A DNA stretch of 64,000 nucleotides from Rhizobacter sp. OV335 (GTDB lineage: Bacteria; Pseudomonadota; Gammaproteobacteria; Burkholderiales; Burkholderiaceae_C): assembly GCF_900142965.1 (NCBI RefSeq), contig NZ_FRCQ01000028.1, forward strand, positions 40,181-104,180. The letters run 5' to 3'. Below are positions 23,407 through 33,300 of the stretch, one piece after another; within the stretch, counting starts at the first letter, position 1; the number at the start of each line of letters is the position of its first letter. Both the position numbers and the translations under genes were made by a program. The notes below the pieces were generated by a model. The model did not search any database. It saw nothing but the letters and a program-made list of their open reading frames with translations, and had not been told where the DNA came from.

Positions 23407-24834
23407 ATGAAAACCGGATTGAATCCGCTGCGCCTGTCCCTGATCGCGGTGGCCTGCGCCGCTGCCACGCCCGCCTTCGCCATCGACTGGCCGGCCGGTT
23501 TCTCGAAGTGCGCTGACGAAGGCGAGAGCTGCAAGGTGGGCACGACGGCGCGTCAGGTGTCGTTCGGCGTGAAGAACAAGTGGGTGGTCAAGACGCTGTC
23601 GGGCACCGTGGCCTGCACCAGCGCGAGCTTCGGCGGCGCCAACCCGAATGCGGACAAGAAGGAGAAGTGCGCGGTCGGACCGGCCGCTGCGCCGGCCCCT
23701 GCACCCGCACCGGCTCCCGCACCGGCCCCCGCTCCGTCGCCGGCACCCTCGCCTGCTCCGGCCCCTGCACCGGCACCGGCTCCGGCCCCCGCGCCGGCAC
23801 CCGCACCCGCCCCGAGCGGCCTGAGCGCCGGCTTCGCCGGCACGGTGACCGGCGGCGGCAAGCTCAACGCCGTGACGGTGAGCACCGCGGCGGCCATGCA
23901 AGCAGTCATCGATGCCTACACCGGCACCGGCGGCCTCGTGATCCGCTACACCGGCAGCTTCGATTTCGCGTCGATCACCGACTCCTGCGCGCAGCGGACG
24001 AAGCCGGCAGGCGCCATCGTCGAGGTCAAGAACAAGAGCAACGTCACGATCGAAGGCGCCGACGGCTCGGCCGCGAACTTCGGCCTCGCGATCAAGGGCG
24101 GCGCCACCAACGTCATCATCCGCAACATGACGATCGGCCTGCTGCCCGGCTCGATCGACGCGATCGGCATCGAGGGCCAGGGCGGCAAGGTCCCGGGCTA
24201 CATCTGGGTCGACCACAACACGCTGTTCAGCAGCATCAAGGAATGCGCCGGCGCCGGCGACATGGAGTTCGACGGCCTGGTCGACAACAAGGCCGGCGCG
24301 CACCACATCACCTACTCGTACAACCACATCCACGACCACCAGAAGGTCGGGCTGATCGGGTCGAGCGACAGCGATTCGAGCGACCGCTTCATCACCTACC
24401 ACCACAACTTCTACGAGAACGTGAAGTCGCGGCTGCCGCTGCAGCGCGGCGGCTACACGCACCTGTACAACAACCTGTACAGCGGCGTGCACACCTCGGG
24501 CGCCAACATCCGCATGGGCGGCTTCTCGCTGATCGAAGCCAACTGGTTCGAGAACGCGCAGAACCCGGTGACCTCGCGCGACAGCTCGACCATCGGCTAC
24601 TGGGAGCTGCGCAACAACAACGTGAAGAGCCCGGCCGACTTCAGCCGCTACGGCATCACCTGGGTGGCCAGCGAGTCGTCACCGTCGCGCGACGCGAGCG
24701 ACTGGGTCAGCACCAGCACCTTCCCGGTCGGCATCCCGTACGCCTACACTGCCCACGACCCGGCGTGCGTGAAGCAGAAGCTGCCCGCCGTGGCGGGGGC
24801 TGGCAAGGCGCTGGCCGCGCTCAGTTGCAACTGA
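23407..24834 (+). CDS. Secreted pectate lyase (polysaccharide lyase family 1)
   Basis: The 475-residue secreted enzyme has a signal peptide ending at ATPAFA (residue about 24). A small Cys-containing beta domain (about 25-90; KCADEGESCKVG) resembles a carbohydrate-binding accessory domain. A long Pro-Ala linker (about 91-136) and the PL1 parallel beta-helix domain (about 140-460) follow. Landmarks are IWVDHNTLFSS, EFDGLVDNKAGAHHITYSYN and FYENVKSRLPLQRGG, the last holding the Arg used in catalysis. It cleaves polygalacturonate by beta-elimination. ATG at 23407 follows GAGGGAAAT. It is likely monocistronic. Confidence 0.92.
   Translation: MKTGLNPLRLSLIAVACAAATPAFAIDWPAGFSKCADEGESCKVGTTARQVSFGVKNKWVVKTLSGTVACTSASFGGANPNADKKEKCAVGPAAAPAPAPAPAPAPAPAPSPAPSPAPAPAPAPAPAPAPAPAPAPSGLSAGFAGTVTGGGKLNAVTVSTAAAMQAVIDAYTGTGGLVIRYTGSFDFASITDSCAQRTKPAGAIVEVKNKSNVTIEGADGSAANFGLAIKGGATNVIIRNMTIGLLPGSIDAIGIEGQGGKVPGYIWVDHNTLFSSIKECAGAGDMEFDGLVDNKAGAHHITYSYNHIHDHQKVGLIGSSDSDSSDRFITYHHNFYENVKSRLPLQRGGYTHLYNNLYSGVHTSGANIRMGGFSLIEANWFENAQNPVTSRDSSTIGYWELRNNNVKSPADFSRYGITWVASESSPSRDASDWVSTSTFPVGIPYAYTAHDPACVKQKLPAVAGAGKALAALSCN
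23680..23814 (+). repeat. Pro-Ala codon repeat (interdomain linker)
   Basis: About 45 codons of alternating CCN and GCN encode a (Pro-Ala)n linker with a few Ser-Pro pairs inside the pectate lyase gene. It is a low-complexity, slippage-prone tract that separates the N-terminal accessory domain from the catalytic domain. Confidence 0.9.
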
Positions 24835-24888
24835 GCTGCCACTGACGACGACAACGAACGACAAGCCGCAGCGCGGCGGGAGACACGC

Positions 24889-25974
24889 ATGACACTGCAA
24901 TTCGCAATCCCGCTGCGCGCGGTCGTGGTGGCCGGCAGCCTGCTGGCCGCCACCACCGCGATGGCCGGCACGTTCGTGTACGTGTCCAACGCGGACAGCC
25001 AGGAGCTGTCGGTGCTGGCCTTCGACCGCAGCTCGGGCCGGCTGAGCCCGGTCGAGACGGTGGCCGTCGGCGGCACGGTGATGCCGCTGGCGGTCAGCCC
25101 CGACAAGCGCTTCCTGTACGCCGCGCTGCGCTCGCAGCCGTTTCGCGTGCTGAGCTTCGCCGTCGACCCGGCGAGCGGCCGGCTCAAGAAATTGGGCGAG
25201 GCACCGCTGGCCGACAGCATGGCCAACATCGATGTCGACGCCAGCGGCAAGTGGCTGTTCGCCGCCTCGTACCCGGGGCACAAGATCACCGTCAACAGCA
25301 TCGACGGCAATGGCGTGGTTGGTGCGATCCAGCAGCTGATTCCGACGGCGCCGAACGCGCATGCCATCCATGCCGACGCGAGCAACCGTTTCGTGCTGGC
25401 CACCAGCCTCGGCGGCGACAACCTGTCGGTGTGGCGCTTCGATGCGGCCAAGGGGCAGCTGTCGCCGAACGATCCGCCGATCGTGCAGACGGCACCGAAA
25501 TCCGGTGCCCGCCACTTCGTCTGGGACAAGGCGCAGAAGCACCTGTATCTGCTCAACGAGGTCGATGCGTCGCTGGACGTGTTCGCCTGGGACGCCGGCC
25601 GCGGCACGCTGCGCGAACAGCAGCGCACGACCACGCTGCCGGAGGGCTTCACCGGCAAGCCCTGGGCTGCCGACCTCCACCTGAGCCCGGACGGCAAGCA
25701 GCTCTATGCCTCGGAACGCACGTCGAGCACCATCGCGCGCTTCAAGGTCGACGCCGAGACGGGCAAGCTGGAGCCGGCCGGCAGCACGCCGACCGAGAAG
25801 ACGCCGCGCGGCTTCGCGATCGACTCATCGGGCCGCTTCCTGATCGCGGCCGGGCAGGAATCGCATTCGCTGTCGGTGCACGCGATCGACCCGCGCACCG
25901 GCGCACTCGGCGAGGTCACCCGGCTGCCGGTCGGCAAGAACCCGAATTGGGTCGAGATCGTCGACCTGCCCTGA
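24889..25974 (+). CDS. Periplasmic lactonase-family beta-propeller (Pgl-like)
   Basis: The 361-residue protein has a signal peptide ending at TAMA (about residue 26) and a seven-bladed propeller of the lactonase family, with repeated blades such as FVYVSNADSQELSVLAFDR and KRFLYAALRSQPFRVLSF. Cytoplasmic relatives are 6-phosphogluconolactonases; an exported one more likely opens lactones of oxidised sugars. It starts 54 bases after the pectate lyase gene on the same strand, so joint use in pectin or sugar-acid breakdown is plausible but inferred. Confidence 0.85.
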   Translation: MTLQFAIPLRAVVVAGSLLAATTAMAGTFVYVSNADSQELSVLAFDRSSGRLSPVETVAVGGTVMPLAVSPDKRFLYAALRSQPFRVLSFAVDPASGRLKKLGEAPLADSMANIDVDASGKWLFAASYPGHKITVNSIDGNGVVGAIQQLIPTAPNAHAIHADASNRFVLATSLGGDNLSVWRFDAAKGQLSPNDPPIVQTAPKSGARHFVWDKAQKHLYLLNEVDASLDVFAWDAGRGTLREQQRTTTLPEGFTGKPWAADLHLSPDGKQLYASERTSSTIARFKVDAETGKLEPAGSTPTEKTPRGFAIDSSGRFLIAAGQESHSLSVHAIDPRTGALGEVTRLPVGKNPNWVEIVDLP

Positions 25975-25987
25975 GGTCGAGGCCCGC

Positions 25988-26557
25988 TCAGCTCTCGTTG
26001 TGCGCCACCTGGATGCGCCGGCGCGTGCGGGCTGCGGCGTCGTAGATGTTGAAGTCGCTCATCGTCCTGCCGTAGAGGTGCAGGCTGACGGCGCGGGGCC
26101 GTTCCGCCGGCACGCCGGTGACGTGGATGTGATCCGGGTTCGGGACGAAGCTGGTGACGGCGCCGTGCCGCAGCAGGATCGTGCCGCCGCGCGCCAGCTC
26201 GATCTCGTCGTCGGCGCCGCGATCCGGTGACAGCCTGACGTAGCTGCGCTCTTCCAGCACCCCTTCGACCACGCCGACGACGCCCCAGCTGCCGTGGTCG
26301 TGCACCGGCGTCCATTGGCCCGGCAGCCAGACGATCGAGTACAGCGACAGGCTCGCATCGGGGGCGTCGTAGATGAGGTTGCGGGTGTAGCCCGACGCGC
26401 TGCTGCGGTAGTGCTGCGGCTGCAGGAAGCTGCCGGCGTGATCGATCAAGTCGAGCATCAGCGGTGCCAGGGCCAGCACGCAGTCGGCCGGGTCGGGCTG
26501 GCGGCAGCTGCGGGCGGTGGCTTCGGCGATGAAGGCGTCGAGGGCGGCGGAGGTCAT
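25988..26557 (-). CDS. Cysteine/3-mercaptopropionate dioxygenase-type cupin
   Basis: The 189-residue protein is a cupin of the thiol dioxygenase family. The Fe(II) ligands can be placed at His86, His88 (PVHDHGSWG) and one of His143/His145 (NPDHIHVTG). The family oxidises cysteine or 3-mercaptopropionate to sulfinic acids. The CDO cross-link Cys is not at the expected place, which is common in bacterial members, so the substrate is open. It is convergent with the lactonase gene and divergent from the GST gene. Confidence 0.85.
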   Translation of the reverse strand: MTSAALDAFIAEATARSCRQPDPADCVLALAPLMLDLIDHAGSFLQPQHYRSSASGYTRNLIYDAPDASLSLYSIVWLPGQWTPVHDHGSWGVVGVVEGVLEERSYVRLSPDRGADDEIELARGGTILLRHGAVTSFVPNPDHIHVTGVPAERPRAVSLHLYGRTMSDFNIYDAAARTRRRIQVAHNES

Positions 26558-26646
26558 CGGCGGATTGTCGCGCCAACGCCGGATCGCACTTGACTCGCAG
26601 GCGGCTTGGACCGACGCTTTCGCGCTTTGAACCCACAGGAGCCGCC

Positions 26647-27330
26647 ATGAGTGCGCCGATCCTTCACTACCACCCGCTGTCCTCCTGCTGCCACAAGGTG
26701 CTGATCGCCATCGACGTGCTGGAGATCGAGGTCGACAAGCGCCTGCTGAACCTGGGCGATCCTGCAGAGCGCGCCGCGCACCTCGCGCTGTGGCCGCTGG
26801 GCAAGATGCCGTTGCTGGTGGACCAGGGCCGGCCGGTGCCCGAGACGAGCATCATCATCGAGCACCTGCAGCGCCACCATGCGCGCCCGGGCCGCACGCT
26901 GATCCCGCACGACCTCGACGAAGCGCTCGAGGTGCGCCGGTGGGACCGCCTCTTCGACCTCTACGTGATGACGCCGATGCAGGCCTTCACCGCCGACCGC
27001 CTGCGCGCCGAAGGCGAGCGCGATCCGCAGGCCGTGGCCCGGGCCCGCGACACGCTGCTGACCGCCTATGCGCTGATCGACCGCCAGCTCGAAGGGCGGA
27101 CCTGGGTGGCCGGCGATGCGTTCAGCATGGCCGATTGCGCGGCGGCGCCTTCCTTGTTCTATGCGCTGACCTACGTCCCGTTGCTGCAGCAGCATGGGCG
27201 CCTCTCGGCCTACTTCGAACGCCTGATGGATCACCCGTCGGTGGCACGCACCGTCGACGAGGCACGGCCCTGGTTCCAGTTCTACCCAGGGCGCGACGGG
27301 CTGTCCCGGCGCTTCTACGATCCGGCGTAG
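26647..27330 (+). CDS. Glutathione S-transferase family protein
   Basis: The 227-residue protein has an N-terminal thioredoxin-like GST domain (HYHPLSSCCHKVLIA, then GKMPLLVDQGRPVPETSIII, with the cis-Pro and the Glu-Thr-Ser glutathione contact) and an all-helical C-terminal domain (TWVAGDAFSMADCAAAPSL). It likely conjugates or reduces small molecules with glutathione in the cytoplasm. ATG at 26647 follows CACAGGAGCCGCC. Its stop is only 17 bases from the convergent stop of the RTX gene. Confidence 0.9.
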   Translation: MSAPILHYHPLSSCCHKVLIAIDVLEIEVDKRLLNLGDPAERAAHLALWPLGKMPLLVDQGRPVPETSIIIEHLQRHHARPGRTLIPHDLDEALEVRRWDRLFDLYVMTPMQAFTADRLRAEGERDPQAVARARDTLLTAYALIDRQLEGRTWVAGDAFSMADCAAAPSLFYALTYVPLLQQHGRLSAYFERLMDHPSVARTVDEARPWFQFYPGRDGLSRRFYDPA

Positions 27331-27347
27331 CGCCCGCGGGAGTCTCG

Positions 27348-30300
27348 TTACAGGATCGATCCCGGCATCGCGAGCATCGGCACCGGCTTCATGCTGGAAG
27401 CCAGCGGATGCTGGTGGCCCCCATCGCTGTCGCCCGGCACCGAGAACTGCGCCATCGCCGTGACCAGCGCGGCTGCGTCCTGGTCGATCGAGATGCCCTG
27501 GCCGGCTTGCGTCCCGGTGAACGACAACGGCACCGACGACGACGGAATCACGCTGCCGTTGGCCAGCCGGATCTCCTCGATCTTGTTGGTCGTGCCGACG
27601 TACCAGTTGCTGACCGTCAGCTTGTCCGTGCCGGTGGTCAGGCCGATCACCAGGTTGTTGCCGCTGCGCGTGAGCGTGACCTGCGAGGCGGTGATGCCTG
27701 CGCCGATCTCGATGCGGTCGCTGCCGCCCGCGTCGCTCAGCGTGTCGAGCCCGTCGCCGGAGCCCCAGCGGTAGACGTCATTGCTGGTGGTCGAGGTGTC
27801 GGTCAGCGTGTCGTTGCCCAGGCCGCCGCTGTAGGTGTCGTTGCCCTCGGCACCGGTCAGCACGTTGGCGCCGCTGTTGCCGATCAGCACGTTGGCATTC
27901 AGGTTGCCGGTGGCATTGAATGCGCCTGAACCCGTCAGCGTGATGTTCTCGATGTTCGTCGTCGCGGAAATGCTCCAGGTCAGGGCACTGTTGATCGTGT
28001 CGATTCCCTCGCTCGCGTTCTCCGTCACCACGTCGGTGTTGACGTTGACGACATAGACATCGTCGCCCGCCCCGCCGGTCAAGGTGTCGTTGCCCGTCCC
28101 GCCATCGAGCGTGTCATTGCCCAGCCCGCCGGTCAGCGCGTTGTTGCCGCTGTTGCCGGTCAGCAGGTTGGCCAGGTCGTTGCCGATGCCGCTCAGGCCG
28201 GTCGTCCCGCCCAGCAGCAGGTTCTCGACGTTGCTGCCCAGCGTGTACGTGGTCAGCGTGCTCTGCACCGTGTCGATGCCCTCGTTCAGCGCCTCGACGA
28301 TGACGTCCGTCGTGCTGTCGATCACGTAGGTGTCGTCGCCCGTGCCGCCGGTCATCGAATCGTTGCCGGTGCCGCCGTTCAGCGTGTCGTTGCCGGCATT
28401 GCCGATCAGCGTGTCGTTGCCGCCAGCGCCATTGAGCGAGTCGTTGCCGGTGCCGCCGGCCAGCGTGTCGGCATTGGCGGTGCCGGTCAGCACCAGGTTC
28501 TGCAGGCTGACCGCGATGTCGAACACGTCGCTGGCCGACGCGTTGCTGGTGTCGGTGGCCGTGACCTTCACGCTCACCGTGCCGATCGTGGGGGGCGTGC
28601 CGCTGAACGTGCGCGTGCCGGCATTGAAGCTCAGCCAGCCCGGCAGCGCGCTGCCGTCGGCCAGCGTCGCGGTGTAGGCCAGCGCATCGGCATCCGCATC
28701 GGTGAACGACGACGCCGGCAGCGCGAAGCTGAGCGGTGCACCCTGGGCCGCCGTCTTGTCGGCCAATGCCGCATTCACCACCGGCGCACGGTTGGCCGGC
28801 CCGACGTTGAGCGTGACGAACTCGCCGGCCGAGAAGTTGTAGTTGTCGGTGCCCCACAGCACGAACTGCAGGCTGCCGACGTTGCCCGTGCCTGGCGTGC
28901 CCGACATCGTGCGCGTCACCGGGTCGAAGCTGAGCCACGCCGGCACCGCGCTGCCGTCCTGCATCGAGATGCGGTAGGTGACGGAATCCCACACGTCCGG
29001 ATCCGTGATGGTGTTCAGCGGCACGGCGTAGCTGAAGACGCTGCCGGCCTTGGCGCTGAGCGTCGGCAGGAAGGTGTTGACGGTCGGCGAGTGGTTGTTG
29101 TTCGCGCGATCCACCACGGTCTGGATCATCGCCTGGTCCCACACCACGCCGTTCGAGAACTCGATGCGGTCGATCTTGTGGTCCTGCGTGACGCCATTCA
29201 CCACGCTGTTGCCGGCGTAGTAGTTGATGAAGCCGACCTGGTCGCTGCTGCCCTTCACCTTGAAGAACAGGTTCGCGCCCGACTGGAAGGCCAGCACGTC
29301 GTTGTCGGTGATGGTGGCGCCGAAGCGCAGCGTGTCGGTGGCGCCGAGCGCATCGGTGTTGTCGACGCTGTCCTGCCCGTCGCCGCGGTTGTAGACATAG
29401 ACGTCGTTGCCGGCGTCACCGAACAGGAAGTCATTGCCTTGCCCGCCGGTCAGCGTGTTGTTGCCGGTGTTGCCCCACAGGCCGTTGGCCAGTGCGTTGC
29501 CGGTGACGTTCAGGTTGTCGGAGCCCGTCAGTGCCACGCGTTCGAAGTTGGCGCCCAGCGTCCAGCTGACGCTGGACCGGATGAAGTCGTCGCCTTCGCC
29601 CGTGCCCTCGACCAGGATGTCGCCGGCGTCGTCGACCTCGTAGTAGTCGTCACCGCTGCCACCGACCAGCGAGTCGGCGCCTTCGGAGCCGAACAGCGCG
29701 TCGTTGCCGGCACCGCCGATCAGCGTGTCGTCGCCGTCGAGGCCGAGCAGGTTGTTGTCGCTCGCGTTGCCGATGATCAGGTTGTCGAGGTCGTTGCCGT
29801 TGCCGCGCTCCACGGTGCCGGTCAGCGTCAGGTTCTCGACGCCGTCGTTCAGGATGAAGAAGCTGTCGTAGCTGCGCACGACGGTGTCGGTGCCCTCGCC
29901 GGCCGCCTCGACGACCCCGTCGTCTTCGCTGTCGACGATGTAGGTGTCATCGCCGTCGCCGCCGATCAGCAGGTCGGAGCCGCCGCCGCCGGTCAGCAGG
30001 TTGTTGCCGGCATTGCCTTCGAGCACGTTGTCGCCGGCATCGCCGGTGGCGTCCAGGTTCGCGCTGCCGCTCAGGCGCACGTTCTCGATGTTGTTGCCGG
30101 TCGCGTAGCTGAAGCCGACCACCACGGTGTCGCTTCCTTCGTCGGCGAGCTCGATCACCTGGTCGGCGGCGCTGTCGAGCACGTAGGTGTCGTCGCCGTC
30201 GCCGCCGGCCATCGTGTCGATGCCGGCACCGCCGTCCAGCAGGTTCGAGCCGCCGTTGCCGGTGAGCTGGTTGGCCAGTTCGTTGCCGGTGGCGTCGACG

Positions 30301-33300
30301 CTGGAGAAACCGGTGAGGACGAGGTTCTCTAGGTTGGCGCCCAGCACGTAGCTGACCGAGCTCTGCACCGTGTCGTTGCCTTCGCCGGACTGCTCGACCA
30401 CCTGGTCATCGCTGCGGTCCACGTCGTAGAGGTCATCGCCGGTGCCGCCGACAAGCAGGTCGACGCCGCTGCCGCCGACGAGCAGGTCGTTGCCCGCGCC
30501 GCCTTGCAGCAGGTCGTCGCCGCCCTGGCCGTCGAGCAGGTTGTCCTGCGCGTTGCCGTTGATCGTGTTGGCCAGCGCGTTGCCGGTGCCCGCGACCGCA
30601 GTGCCGGTGAGCATCAGCGTCTCGACGTTGTCGCCGAGCGTGAAGTCGACGCTGGCGACGACGGTGTCGTCGCCTTCGGCGTTCAGCTCGGTGACCGCAT
30701 CGGTCGCGGCGTCGACGAGGTAGAGGTCGTTGCCCTGGCCGCCGCTCATCGCGTCGCTGCCGCTGCCACCGTCCAGCGTGTCGTTGCCGGCCGCGCCGAT
30801 CAGCGTGTCGGCACCCGCGAGGCCGCTGAGGAGGTTGTCGTTGTCGTTGCCGGTCAACGCGTTGTCCAGCGCATTGCCGCCAGCGCTCAGCGCCGCGGAG
30901 CCGGCCTGCAGGACCAGGTCTTCAACATTGTTCGAGAGCGTGAGGCTGAGTGCGCTGTAGACGGTGTCGTGGCCTTCGTCGGCCGCTTCGATCACCTGGT
31001 CGTTCGCGTCGTCGACGATGAAGGTGTCGTCGCCGGCGCCACCGGACATCGTGTCGGCACCGCTGCCGCCGTCCAGCGTGTCGTTGCCCGCACCGGCTGC
31101 CAGCACATCGGCGCCCTGGCCTGCCAGCAGCGTGTCGTTGCCTGCACCGCCGTCGAGCACGTCGTTGCCGTCGCCGGCGCTCAGCCAGTCGCCACTATCG
31201 CCACCGGCGAGCGAGTCGTTGCCGGCACCGCCGTCGAGCTGGTCGGCCCCGGCATCGCCTTGCATCGCGTCGTTGCCGTCGCCGCCCGTCAGGGTGTCGT
31301 CGCCGTCGCCGCCGTAGGCCAGGTCGTTGCCTGCCCCGAGGTCGAGCAGGTCATTGCCGCCGCGACCGTCGACCACATCATCGCCGGCGAGCGCATGGAT
31401 GATTTCCTTGCCGGAGGTTCCGCGCAAGGTGTCGGCTTGCTCCGTGGCCGGAATCTCGATCGGCAGGGCATCGAGCACCTGGGCGATCGTCATCGTGCTG
31501 CCGTCGGAGAACTGGATGGCATCGATCGGCGACGTTCCCGCAAGGTTGTCGTAGTCCACGCCGTCCAGGTGGATCCCGCCCCCATCGGCTCCGGTTCCGA
31601 TGAACAAGGAACCGAGACGCAGGAACAGCATGCCCAGCAGGATGCCACCTTCGAGCACCAGCAGGTCATACCCCGAACCGTCTTCGATGTGCTTGATGCC
31701 ACTGCCCAGCGCGAAGTAGTAGACGTCGTCGCCGTCGCCGCCCATCATCGTGTCGTCGCCGTCACCAGGGCGCAGGAAGTCATTGCCGGAACCGCCCAGC
31801 AGGAGGTCGTCGCCGGCACCGCCGTACAGGCGATCGTCATCGGCGCCACCCGACAGCCAGTCGTTGCCATTGCCCCCGACCAGCGTGTCGCGTCCGCTTC
31901 CGCCATCCAGTTGGTCATTCCCGCTCAGCATGCTGATGTCGGCGCTGCTCGTCTCGTTTTCTCCGGCCAGCCAGTCATCGCCACTCCCGCCGCTCAGCTG
32001 GTCGTCGCCGCCATCGCCGAACAGGGTGTCGTTGCCGGCGCCGCCATCGAGCGTGTCGCTTCCCTGCAGGGACGCGTCGACGTTGCCCAGGATGTCGCCG
32101 GTCAGCACATCATCGCCATCACCGGCGTCGAGCTGGTCGTTGCCGCCGCCGCCGATCAAGGTGTCGTTGCCCGCACCGCCGTCGAGCTGGTCGTCGCCGT
32201 GGAATTCCCCTGCCACGTCGCCCAGGGTGCCGTCACCGTCGAGGTAGTCGTTGCCCTCGCCGCCCACGAGCTGGTCGTCGCCGCCCTCGCCGAAGAGGGT
32301 GTCGTTGCCCTCCTCGCCGTCCAGGTAGTCGCTACCATGGAAGGTGCCGGCAACCGCGGCCGTGTTCGCGTCTCCCTGCAGCTCGTCGTCACCCTTGCCG
32401 CCGTACAGCGTGTCGTTGCCGCCGCGGGCGATCAGCAGGTCGTCGCCATCCTCGCCATCCAGGTAATCGTTGCCCTGGAACGCGCCGGACAGCGACGCAT
32501 CGACATCGTCACCGTCGAGGAAGTCGTTGCCCGTGCCGCCGAAGAGCGTGTCGTTGCCGCCGCCACCGCCCAGCGTGTCGTTGCCGGCCTCGCCGTCGAG
32601 GTAGTCGTCCCCCTGGGCCGACCCCGGGAGCACGGACTCGGGGCCGTCACCGTTCAGCGTGTCGCTGCCGTCGCCGCCGAACAGCGTGTCGGCACCGCCC
32701 TCGCCTTGCAGGTAGTCGTTGCCGTCTTCACCGTCGAGGTAGTCGTCGCCATGGTACGAAGGCGGCAGGTAGGCGCCGTCGGAAGGCGACACCGAGCCGC
32801 TGTCGCCCCACAGCGAGTCGTCGCCGCCGCCACCGAAGAGCTGGTCGTCGCGACCGCCACCGATCAGCTTGTCGTTGCCGTCGCCGCCATCGAGGTAGTC
32901 GTTGCCGTTCACGTCGGGCGTCGTGTTCATGGAGTCCCGGTCGTCGCCGTACAACGAGTCGTCGCCGGTGCCGCCGTACAGGTCGTCGCCCTGGCCCTGC
33001 CCGATCAGCAAGTCGTTGCCGGCACCGCCATCGATCACGTCGGCGCCGTGGTCCTGCGGTGCGGCATAGACGATCAGCGACGGATCGTACTGGCTCGGAC
33101 CATCGCCGTAGATGCGGTCGTCGCCATCGTCGCCGTTCAGCACGTCGCTGCCGCCCATGCCGTAGATGTCGTCACGGCCGGCGCCCCCGCTCACGATGTC
33201 GTTGCCCGTGCCGGCAAAGACGTAGTCGTCGCCGGCGCCGGCGTCGATCGTGTTGCCGGCGTCGCCGTACTGTTCGTCGCGGCCGACGTTGCTGCTGAGG